A DNA stretch of 7,552 nt from Candidatus Krumholzibacteriia bacterium (GTDB taxonomy: Bacteria; Krumholzibacteriota; Krumholzibacteriia; Krumholzibacteriales; Krumholzibacteriaceae): contig JAQTVX010000097.1 in the NCBI GenBank assembly GCA_028706585.1, forward strand, positions 1 to 7,552, read 5' to 3'. Positions 1 to 5,683 of this stretch are shown here, piece after piece. A program made the translations under genes and the position numbers. Below the pieces are notes generated by a model. That model was not told the DNA's origin. It saw nothing but the letters and a program-made list of their open reading frames with translations, and searched no databases. The number at the start of each line of letters is the position of its first letter. The first letter of the stretch is position 1.

Positions 1-998
1 TCGGGTTCGAGCCGGGCCGTGAGCTCTTTTCGAACTTGTCCTTCTCGGTGGGACCGCGAGACAGAATCTGCGTCGTCGGAAAGAACGGGAAGGGGAAGAC
101 GACGCTTCTCCGAACGCTCGCGGGGCAGCTTCATTCTTCGTCGGGCGAGATAAAATGCAACGCGACGGCCGCCGTGGGCTTCTACGCGCAGACCAATGCG
201 GCCGCGCTCGCCGATGAGGAGACCGTGCTCGAGGAGATCCATAGGTCGGATCCTGCGATCGACCAGCAGATGGCGAGAAACATCGCCGGCATGATGATGT
301 TCGAGGGAGATGACGCCCTTAAGAGGGTGAAGGTGCTCTCGGGCGGCGAGAAGAACAGGCTGATGCTCGCCAAGATAATCGCGACACCGGTGAATCTTCT
401 CCTCCTCGACGAGCCGACGAACCATCTCGATATGGAGTCGTGCGACGCCCTGCTGGAAGCGATCGACGATTTCGACGGAGCCGTCGTGATGGTGACGCAC
501 AACGAGATGCTGCTGCACGGGCTCGCGCAGAGGCTGATAGTGTTTCAGGGCGGCGGGGCGAGTGTGTTCGAAGGAAGCTACGGGAGATTCCTCGAGGACA
601 GGGGATGGGACGAGGAGAAGCTTCAAGAAATCGCTCCCGCGGAGGCCGCATGCGGGAAGAAGACGGACAAAAAGGCGCTGCGACAGATGAGGGCCGAGTT
701 CAACCGCGAACGGGCGAAGGCGCTGAAACCTTTTGAGAAACGCATGGCGGATCTCGAGGCCCGGATAGTGAGCGCGGAGACCGAGCTCGAGCGCCTCTAT
801 GAAGAGGTAGCGTCGGCGTCGAGAGACGGCGACGGCGGAGCCGTCTCGGAGCTATCGATCAGGATTCATAAGCGCAAGAGAGAGGCCGAGACCTGCTTCG
901 AGCGGCTCGAGTCGGTGAGCGCCGAGTACGAGGAGCAGAAATCGGCCTTCGACCTGCGGATGAAAGAGCTGGACACGCGGTCGGGGGGTGGGGAATGA
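1..998 (+). CDS. ABC-F family ATPase (Uup/YheS-like), 3' part only
   Basis: The reading frame is open from the left edge (first full codon at position 3), so the true start and first ATPase domain lie outside the window; a TTG at 36 is internal. Visible is a complete second nucleotide-binding domain: Walker A GKNGKGKTT (78-104), Q-loop in FYAQTN, signature LSGGE (336-350), Walker B LLLLDEPTNHLD (from 396) and the H-loop in MVTHNE. A segment GGASVFEGSYGRFLE follows, then a Lys/Glu-rich two-helix coiled coil (about residues 213-305 counted from the TTG), matching the C-terminal domain of Uup/YheS-type proteins. There are no membrane segments. ABC-F proteins are soluble, act on ribosomes, and variously modulate translation or give antibiotic protection; which role applies here cannot be told. 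The residue after the H-loop His is Asn, where many relatives have Asp. The lipoprotein gene starts 31 bases downstream and may be co-transcribed. The family call is secure, the subfamily less so. Confidence 0.93.
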   Translation, partial: GFEPGRELFSNLSFSVGPRDRICVVGKNGKGKTTLLRTLAGQLHSSSGEIKCNATAAVGFYAQTNAAALADEETVLEEIHRSDPAIDQQMARNIAGMMMFEGDDALKRVKVLSGGEKNRLMLAKIIATPVNLLLLDEPTNHLDMESCDALLEAIDDFDGAVVMVTHNEMLLHGLAQRLIVFQGGGASVFEGSYGRFLEDRGWDEEKLQEIAPAEAACGKKTDKKALRQMRAEFNRERAKALKPFEKRMADLEARIVSAETELERLYEEVASASRDGDGGAVSELSIRIHKRKREAETCFERLESVSAEYEEQKSAFDLRMKELDTRSGGGE

Positions 999-1007
999 TT
1001 GGGGGGG
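983..1007 (+). other. G-rich tract, putative G-quadruplex over the ABC-F stop
   Basis: Runs of 6, 4 and 7 guanines lie at 983-988, 990-993 and 1001-1007. They can be read as four G3 tracts (986-988, 990-992, 1001-1003, 1005-1007) with loops of 1, 8 and 1 bases. The tract contains the ABC-F stop codon (996-998) and ends 9 bases before the lipoprotein Shine-Dalgarno. The runs are seen directly; folding and function are inference. Homopolymer runs are also error-prone in sequencing, so the last codons of the ABC-F gene carry some doubt. Confidence 0.4.
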
Positions 1008-1016
1008 CGCAACACG

Positions 1017-1023
1017 AAAGGAG
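1017..1023 (+). promoter_or_regulatory. Shine-Dalgarno of the lipoprotein gene
   Basis: AAAGGAG sits 6 bases before ATG 1030. It decides the start: the longer reading from GTG 988 overlaps the ABC-F gene, has no such site, and would put 14 polar residues in front of the signal peptide. Confidence 0.8.
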
Positions 1024-1029
1024 AGAATC

Positions 1030-1476
1030 ATGAGATCGTGCGCGATATTCATGCTCTGTATCGGTGCGGCGATAATCGGCGCGTGCGCGACTACAGCCAT
1101 GGTGGAGACGGCGAACCTGACGACCCCGGAGTCAAGGCAGGCTTATATCGCTTCTAATCCAGCAAGCCCAAATACGCAGCACATCAAAAACGGCGAGATC
1201 GCGGCGGGGATGTCAATCGAAGAGGTCATCGCCTCCTGGGGGACGCCGAACGTGTATATCAACTCGCGCGCCGGCAAGATGGAGCATTGGATCTATTACA
1301 TACCGGAGACGGATTCGGATGCTTTCCGCGAGCTGACACTGACATTTCGCGGAGACACTCTCAGGACCTGGGTCGAGGACGCAGGACCGAGCATCGAGGG
1401 CGGCTTTCTATCGCCCAACGATCCGCGAAGCGATCAACCGACCGAGACTCCGTCGACGATTCCCGAGAAGCATTAA
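1030..1476 (+). CDS. BamE/SmpA-like outer-membrane lipoprotein
   Basis: This encodes 148 residues. The N-terminus is a short lipoprotein signal: Arg2, a hydrophobic stretch of about residues 5-17, then a lipobox IGAC with Cys19 as the predicted lipidated residue. After a polar spacer, residues 52-75 read IKNGEIAAGMSIEEVIASWG followed by TP. This is the pattern of BamE/SmpA-like small lipoproteins (G-x-I-x-x-GM-s-x-e-e-V followed by G-x-P). A W-x-Y-Y strand (residues 87-90) and a strand LTLTFRGDTL (102-111) then fit the rest of that two-helix, three-strand fold. The tail (about 120-148) is Pro/Ser/Asp-rich and probably disordered. BamE is an accessory part of the BAM complex that inserts outer-membrane proteins, but many lipoproteins with this fold have no known role, so a BAM function is not claimed. 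The gene lies 31 bases after the ABC-F gene and may share its transcript. Confidence 0.72.
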   Translation: MRSCAIFMLCIGAAIIGACATTAMVETANLTTPESRQAYIASNPASPNTQHIKNGEIAAGMSIEEVIASWGTPNVYINSRAGKMEHWIYYIPETDSDAFRELTLTFRGDTLRTWVEDAGPSIEGGFLSPNDPRSDQPTETPSTIPEKH

Positions 1477-1497
1477 GATTGGGATAGACCTCTGGGC

Positions 1498-1510
1498 GGA
1501 TGATTCATCC
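1498..1510. promoter_or_regulatory. Perfect 6-bp inverted repeat, possible operator or weak hairpin
   Basis: GGATGA-T-TCATCC is a perfect palindrome around one central base. It lies 22 bases after the lipoprotein stop and 8 bases before the proposed -35 of the carboxypeptidase promoter. As RNA it would form a 5-bp stem with a 3-base loop and no U-tract, so it is a poor terminator. Its position suits a regulator site, but no protein is known to bind it. Confidence 0.3.
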
Positions 1511-1518
1511 CGTGCCGC

Positions 1519-1547
1519 TTGTGTTCCCGGCCGCCGCGGCATATATT
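1519..1547 (+). promoter_or_regulatory. Putative sigma70-type promoter of the carboxypeptidase gene
   Basis: The -35 is TTGTGT (1519-1524, 3 of 6 consensus bases) and the -10 is TATATT (1542-1547, 5 of 6), 17 bases apart. The -10 is a conspicuous AT island in GC-rich surroundings. The predicted start near 1554 gives a leader of about 60 bases before the TTG codon at 1616. The spacer contains the palindrome GCCGCGGC (1533-1540). Confidence 0.5.
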
Positions 1548-1570
1548 TGATCTGCATGTGATTTGCCCGC

Positions 1571-1596
1571 CAACCATGTGCCGGTCACCACGGTTG
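1571..1596 (+). other. Leader hairpin just upstream of the carboxypeptidase ribosome site
   Basis: CAACC (1571-1575) pairs with GGTTG (1592-1596), and inside it GTG (1578-1580) pairs with CAC (1586-1588), leaving an internal loop and a 5-base apical loop. The stem ends 2 bases before the Shine-Dalgarno GAGGAG, so it could affect ribosome access. The pairing is visible; a regulatory role is inferred. Confidence 0.3.
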
Positions 1597-1598
1597 TC

Positions 1599-1604
1599 GA
1601 GGAG
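1599..1604 (+). promoter_or_regulatory. Shine-Dalgarno supporting a TTG start
   Basis: GAGGAG lies 11 bases before TTG 1616, a slightly long spacing. No ATG or GTG is in frame between the upstream in-frame stop at 1559-1561 and TTG 1616. The nearby ATG at 1605 is in another frame and stops after a few codons. TTG 1616 gives a complete signal peptide at once, so this site supports it. Confidence 0.6.
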
Positions 1605-1615
1605 ATGCAGTTCGA

Positions 1616-3910
1616 TTGCGCAAGAACATTCTGATCGCACTCGCCGCGGTCGTCCTCGCCTTCAGCCCGATTGCGGGATCGCATTCGCAGGCCCAGCCCG
1701 CATCGGCCGTCATACGCGCGAAACTCACGAATGATATGACGCAGAGAGAGCTCGTCACGCGCGGCATCGAAATTCTGCATGTATATTCCGATGGGCGCGC
1801 GGATCTCGTCGTCACGGACGAGCAGCTGGCCTGGATCAGCTCGAAGGGCGCGCTCGTCGCCGTCCTCGAGAGAGCCGACGTCACGGCTGCCTCGGCGCTG
1901 AACGAGAACCTGGGGGGCTACCATACCTACGCGGAGATGAATGGGCTCCTCGATTCCCTCGCTCTCGCCAATCCGACGCTTGCGCGCATCCACACGATCG
2001 GAACAAGCTTTGGCGGGCGCTCCATCCCGGCGATCGAGATATCGGATAATGTGGGAACGGCAGAGGGCGAGCCCGAGGTTCTCATCATGGGTGCCCACCA
2101 CGCGCGGGAGATCATGTCGGTCGAGGTGCCTCTCCTCTTCGCGAAGTATCTCCTCGAGAACTACGGAACCGACGCCGCCGTGACCGACCTCGTCGACACA
2201 CGCGTCGTCTGGGTTGTTCCCATGTTGAACGTCGACGGGCACGTCTACGTCGAGCAGAACCATAGCGGCGCATCATCCCTCTGGTGGAACAAGAACCGCA
2301 GGTTGAACAGTGATGGAAGTTACGGCGTCGATATCAACAGGAATTACGGTTACAACTGGGGGTATGACGACGAGGGGAGCTCGCCTAACACCTCGAGCTA
2401 CCAGTATCGCGGCACAGCCGCTTTCAGCGAGCGCGAGACGCAGGCCATCAGGGATCTCTGCGCGGGCCGGCATTTCATCATCAGTCTGTCTTATCACTCC
2501 TATGGCGAGCAGATACTGTTCCCCTGGGGATACGAGGCGATCAATACTCCCGACAACACCATTTTCTTCGCTCTAGGCGATTCGCTCAGCCAGGGGAACG
2601 GCTACAGCGTCGGCAACGCCGCGTCCGGGGAGATCTACGTGACAAACGGCGACAGCGACGACTGGCTATATGGCGATACCGACACGAAGAACCGAGTTTT
2701 CGGCTTCACCATCGAGCTCAATTCGTACTCGGAGGGCGAGTATGCGCCGCCGGACAGCCTGATCGAGCCGACCTTCGAGAATATGCTCGCGGCGAATCTG
2801 GCGGCCCTGAGGCTCGCCGGCGACGCGCGGCTCCACGTCGGGCCGTGGGCTCCGGCGATGAATTCCATCACTTCGAGCGCCCCGCCCGAGTACGAGATCA
2901 GCTGGTCGGCGGCCGGTTCTGACGATCCGAATCCCGCGGTTTCGTACGAGCTCACCGAGATCAAGAATCTCGAGGGCGCAGTCGACTCCATCGAGGCGCT
3001 CGACGCGCTCTGGACGACGGACGGCTTCGCCTTGTCGGCCGCGCGCGCCTACGCCGGTTCGTACAGTCTCTACTCCGGGCGCGGGAACGATCTGTCGTGC
3101 ACGCTGAGCATGGCGAATATCTATCCCGTGTGGTTGTCACATACGCTTTCGTGCCGCCTCTGGTACGATATCCAGCAGAACAGGGATTACGCGTATCTCG
3201 AGGGCAGCGTCGACTATGGAGCCACATGGGTCACGCTCCCGGGCAACGTGACGACAGACCTCGATCCGTATGGAGCCAATCTCGGGAACGGGATAACGGG
3301 TTCCTCGGGAGGTTGGGTGAGCGCGACGTTCGATCTATCGAGCATCATGGCGAGCGATTCGAGCTTCATTCTCCTCCGCTTTCTCTACGTCACCGACCAC
3401 AGCACGAATGGCGAGGGCATCTACGTCGACCTCGTGAATCCCGTGACGAGCTGCGAACGGGACTCCGTGATCGCGTCGAATCTTCAATCGACGTCATACA
3501 GCCGCTGGCCCTACGAGATAGGGAGCTTCGTCTATTACGTGCGGGGTTTCGACGCGATGGGGGATGTGGGCGCTCGGAGCAATCTCGCAGTGTGGCAAGT
3601 CGATGCGATTTCGGACTCGACGCCGCCTTTCACTGCGTCCAGCCTCGAACAGAACTATCCGAATCCTTTCAATCCGTCGACGACGATCGCGTACTATCTA
3701 TCGGGGCGCGCGCATGTGACGCTCGACGTGTACGACGCTCGCGGGCGCCTCGTGGCGCGCCTCGTGAATGGGCGGGACCAGATCGGTTCTCATGATGTGG
3801 AATGGGATGGACGCGACTCGTCCGGCAAGGCGGCGGCGAGCGGCGTGTATTTCTACAGACTGAGGGCCGGCAGCCTCGTGCAATCGAAGAAAATGATCCT
3901 CATCCGCTAG
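1616..3910 (+). CDS. Secreted M14 zinc carboxypeptidase (carboxypeptidase T-like) with C-terminal FlgD/T9SS-like module
   Basis: This is a 764-residue exported metallopeptidase expected to remove C-terminal residues from peptides outside the cytoplasm. Residues 1-26 form a signal peptide (RKN, hydrophobic 5-16, cleavage probably near SQA). Residues of about 31-95 resemble the propeptide of such enzymes. The catalytic domain spans about 102-402: zinc ligands H162 and E165 in HHARE, N241-R242 for the substrate carboxylate, third zinc ligand H294 in SYHSYGEQ, Y352 in DWLYG, and general base E367 in FTIELNS. All key residues are present, so it should be active. Residues 410-665 look like a fibronectin-III-type fold split by a jelly-roll-like insertion (about 455-625). 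The C-terminus (676-764) begins LEQNYPNPFNPST and ends GVYFYRLRAG...KKMILIR, a FlgD-Ig or type IX sorting-like module that implies surface retention or secretion. Start is TTG 1616 (see its ribosome site). The peptidase call is firm; substrate and export route are not known. Confidence 0.93.
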   Translation: MRKNILIALAAVVLAFSPIAGSHSQAQPASAVIRAKLTNDMTQRELVTRGIEILHVYSDGRADLVVTDEQLAWISSKGALVAVLERADVTAASALNENLGGYHTYAEMNGLLDSLALANPTLARIHTIGTSFGGRSIPAIEISDNVGTAEGEPEVLIMGAHHAREIMSVEVPLLFAKYLLENYGTDAAVTDLVDTRVVWVVPMLNVDGHVYVEQNHSGASSLWWNKNRRLNSDGSYGVDINRNYGYNWGYDDEGSSPNTSSYQYRGTAAFSERETQAIRDLCAGRHFIISLSYHSYGEQILFPWGYEAINTPDNTIFFALGDSLSQGNGYSVGNAASGEIYVTNGDSDDWLYGDTDTKNRVFGFTIELNSYSEGEYAPPDSLIEPTFENMLAANLAALRLAGDARLHVGPWAPAMNSITSSAPPEYEISWSAAGSDDPNPAVSYELTEIKNLEGAVDSIEALDALWTTDGFALSAARAYAGSYSLYSGRGNDLSCTLSMANIYPVWLSHTLSCRLWYDIQQNRDYAYLEGSVDYGATWVTLPGNVTTDLDPYGANLGNGITGSSGGWVSATFDLSSIMASDSSFILLRFLYVTDHSTNGEGIYVDLVNPVTSCERDSVIASNLQSTSYSRWPYEIGSFVYYVRGFDAMGDVGARSNLAVWQVDAISDSTPPFTASSLEQNYPNPFNPSTTIAYYLSGRAHVTLDVYDARGRLVARLVNGRDQIGSHDVEWDGRDSSGKAAASGVYFYRLRAGSLVQSKKMILIR

Positions 3911-3916
3911 AGTTGT

Positions 3917-3943
3917 CTCGCGCGCATGGGCAGCCGTCGCGAG
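3917..3943 (+). terminator. Weak inverted repeat after the carboxypeptidase gene
   Basis: CTCGCG (3917-3922) can pair with CGCGAG (3938-3943) across a 15-base loop, starting 6 bases after the stop codon. There is no U-tract and the loop is long, so it is a poor intrinsic terminator. It is listed because the next promoter begins 4 bases later. Confidence 0.2.
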
Positions 3944-3947
3944 CGTC

Positions 3948-3976
3948 TTGACACCCGTGTGGAAATCCAATAATCT
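3948..3976 (+). promoter_or_regulatory. Putative strong -35/-10 promoter giving a leaderless glycosyltransferase transcript
   Basis: A perfect -35, TTGACA (3948-3953), is followed after exactly 17 bases by TAATCT (3971-3976, 3 of 6). An overlapping AATAAT (3969-3974, 5 of 6) would give a 15-base spacer. The area is an AT-rich island in GC-rich DNA. The expected start of transcription, about 7 bases past the -10, falls at or next to ATG 3984, and no Shine-Dalgarno precedes that ATG. The TTG that would open a 12-codon-longer reading is the first three bases of this -35, which argues against that longer start. Confidence 0.5.
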
Positions 3977-3983
3977 GAAAGCA

Positions 3984-5543
3984 ATGAAAGCGATCCTGCG
4001 CACGCCGATGTTGCTCATTGCAATCTTCCTTGTCGCCCTCGCCGCGCGCATCGCGGCTCTGCCGGGCTCGGGTGAGGCCAACATGACCCCCGACGGGGCG
4101 CGCCTCCTCAACCTGGTCAGGTCGATAGAACGCGGGTCCGGGTTCGTGACCCCCGAAGCTTGGCCGGCCTGGTTGAACCCGGTGAGCCTCCCTACGCCGG
4201 AAACATTCAAGGAACCCGGCTATCCATATATCATAGCCGCGCTGAGGCCCATTGTGAGTGATGGATTCCGCGCCGGGCAGATCATCTCTCTTGTGGCCGG
4301 GATTCTGCTCCCTCTCCTGACATACGCCGTTATGCGCGCCATGGAGATGGAGCAGAGAACGGCGATGGTCGCCGGTGTGTTTGTGGCGGCAAGCCCTCTT
4401 CTGATCCAGCAATCGGTCTACCTCATGTCAGATTCGCTGTTTGCCGCCATGCTGATGCTTGCATTCTGGATGGCATTGCTTGCTCCCGGACGAGGCCGGA
4501 ACGTTCATGGATATCCGACCGCTTTTCTATCCGGGATAGCCTTCGGTCTGGCTTTTCTTGTCAGGGCGCAGGCCATCTTCGCTCTGCCTTCGATCGTGTG
4601 GGCTCTCATCTCGCGAAGGCGGCGGCGCGAGGCGGTTACGGGCGTTGTCCTGGCCGCACTGGCCGCCATTCTGATTTACTCGCCATACCTTGTCCGCAAT
4701 CTTCGGGTCTTCGGTGCGCCTTTCCACAGCGACGTCTCGGCGGCGCTGCCTTATCTGGATAATGCTACCCTGATGCATTCCCTGGAGCACCCGCCGTCCT
4801 CGTTTGTATGGACCGTGGAGCATCCTCGTGCAGTGGCGGCTCATTCCCTCGGGGGATTGCGGCAGTTAGCGGTGTATGTGCTCCCCGGACATCTGCTCGG
4901 TCAGCGGATGTGGCTCTTGCCGATGGCCCTGGGGCTCGTGATAGCGATTTGGGACCGCCGCAGGTGGTGGTTCGCCCTCTTGTACGGCGTCATTATGCTG
5001 GTCACCATTATGCCGGTCTCGTGGCTCCCGCGCTATTTCACTTCCCTGGTTCCCTTCGTCGCGGGGCTGGCCGCTCTTGGTCTGTTGAAGATAGTGAGCT
5101 ATATAGACCTGATCGGTCCCCGCTTGCGCCGGAGCGTGCTGGCCTTTGTTCTCATCGCCTGCGCATGCCTGCTCGTGCTTCAGATGGACAGAGCCAGGCG
5201 CGGCGCGCCCAACACATATACCCCGGAGCTCGCGGCGGCCCGGGCCTACGGACCCTGGCTGAACGAACGGCTCGGGCCGGGAGAGGCCGTGATGGCGGAA
5301 ACCACATCGTACTGGTCGTGGTATTCCGATCGTCCGTCGGTCTACCTCGTGATCTGCGACGAGGCCCGTTTCAGAAAGGTGGTCGAACGTCTGAAAGTGA
5401 GATGGGTGGCGCTTCCCTTGAGCAGACTCGGCGAGTTCTCCGAACGATTCCCAGACGGGCGGCTGCCCGGTCTCCTCGAACCCTTTGTCGAGGACCGCGA
5501 TCTGGATATCGCAATCTTCCGCGTGAGCTCCGAGGGGCGCTGA
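3984..5543 (+). CDS. Polytopic membrane glycosyltransferase, GT-C fold (ArnT/PMT-like, GT39/GT83 type)
   Basis: This encodes 519 residues with about 10-12 membrane segments, for example residues 9-26, 98-117, 126-146, 149-166, 178-201, 217-236, 309-323, 328-346, 352-371 and 384-401. Between the first two lies a large extracytoplasmic loop with TPDGARLLN; its Asp37 is at the place of the catalytic Asp/Glu of GT-C enzymes. EPGYPYIIAAL (77-87) resembles the conserved P-P/G-Y segment of ArnT/PMT proteins, and WLPRYFTSLVPF (347-358) resembles their R-Y-x-x-x-x-x-P segment. The last 115 residues form a soluble domain (SYWSWYSDRPSVYL). Such enzymes transfer a sugar from a polyprenyl-phosphate carrier to lipid, glycan or protein on the outer face of the inner membrane; donor and acceptor cannot be read here. 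ATG 3984 is chosen over an in-frame TTG at 3948 because the TTG lies in a promoter -35 and lacks a ribosome site. No partner sugar genes adjoin it. Confidence 0.75.
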   Translation: MKAILRTPMLLIAIFLVALAARIAALPGSGEANMTPDGARLLNLVRSIERGSGFVTPEAWPAWLNPVSLPTPETFKEPGYPYIIAALRPIVSDGFRAGQIISLVAGILLPLLTYAVMRAMEMEQRTAMVAGVFVAASPLLIQQSVYLMSDSLFAAMLMLAFWMALLAPGRGRNVHGYPTAFLSGIAFGLAFLVRAQAIFALPSIVWALISRRRRREAVTGVVLAALAAILIYSPYLVRNLRVFGAPFHSDVSAALPYLDNATLMHSLEHPPSSFVWTVEHPRAVAAHSLGGLRQLAVYVLPGHLLGQRMWLLPMALGLVIAIWDRRRWWFALLYGVIMLVTIMPVSWLPRYFTSLVPFVAGLAALGLLKIVSYIDLIGPRLRRSVLAFVLIACACLLVLQMDRARRGAPNTYTPELAAARAYGPWLNERLGPGEAVMAETTSYWSWYSDRPSVYLVICDEARFRKVVERLKVRWVALPLSRLGEFSERFPDGRLPGLLEPFVEDRDLDIAIFRVSSEGR

Positions 5544-5628
5544 TCGTCTCGAATGTGAGCTTCGCGCCGGGAATGAGATTGCACTTGTAATGTGGCGTGG
5601 AAACCAAGAGAGCGTATGCTCGATTGCA

Positions 5629-5643
5629 TCGGCCTTCGGCTGA
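5629..5643 (+). other. Small hairpin in the gap before the HerA-like gene
   Basis: TCGGCC (5629-5634) and GGCTGA (5638-5643) pair with one G-U across a UUC loop. No U-tract follows. It is 28 bases upstream of the ribosome site of the next gene. Apart from this, the 140-base gap (5544-5683) shows no clear -35/-10 pair, so the next gene may be read from a weak promoter or from upstream. Confidence 0.22.
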
Positions 5644-5667
5644 AACTGGATAGCGTATCAGTTCCGT

Positions 5668-5676
5668 GAGGGGGAG
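5668..5676 (+). promoter_or_regulatory. Shine-Dalgarno of the HerA-like ATPase gene
   Basis: GAGGGGGAG ends 7 bases before ATG 5684, a strong, well-spaced site that fixes the start. The encoded N-terminus MDDFEKLGVFYLG then begins directly with what looks like the conserved part of the family. Confidence 0.8.
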
Positions 5677-5683
5677 ACTGTTC

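Noticed and set aside
988..1029. Longer lipoprotein start at GTG 988, overlapping the ABC-F gene
   Set aside because: It would add 14 charged and polar residues before the signal peptide and lacks a ribosome site. ATG 1030 has AAAGGAG at ideal spacing and gives a normal lipoprotein signal.
1505..2263. 252-codon open frame on the - strand
   Set aside because: It lies opposite the carboxypeptidase signal peptide, pro-domain and catalytic core, whose motifs are unmistakable. The translated protein is Arg/Asp/Val-rich with no recognisable motif, as expected of an antisense shadow in high-GC DNA.
3216..3280. Repeated TATGGAGCCA within the carboxypeptidase gene (near 3216 and 3269)
   Set aside because: It is only ten bases, encoded in frame as YGA, with no matching flanks. 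It is consistent with chance in a Gly/Ala/Tyr-rich beta domain.
3097..3795. 232-codon open frame on the + strand inside the carboxypeptidase
   Set aside because: It is a frame shadow across the beta-rich domains. The protein frame continues without interruption into the NPFNPST module, so no frameshift is implied.
4808..5590. 260-codon open frame on the + strand inside the glycosyltransferase
   Set aside because: It is a shifted-frame shadow: Arg/Gly/Ala/Ser-rich with no hydrophobic segments, while the overlapping frame has regular membrane helices.
5590..5643. 17-codon reading frame starting ATG 5590 (MWRGNQESVCSIASAFG), possible leader peptide for the ATPase gene
   Set aside because: There is no Shine-Dalgarno and no run of regulatory codons. 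Its end overlaps the small hairpin, but that alone is not enough to claim attenuation.
5624..5656. Possible promoter TTGCAT ... before the ATPase gene
   Set aside because: At the correct 17-base spacing the -10 would be TGGATA, only 2 of 6 consensus bases. Other spacings give nothing better.
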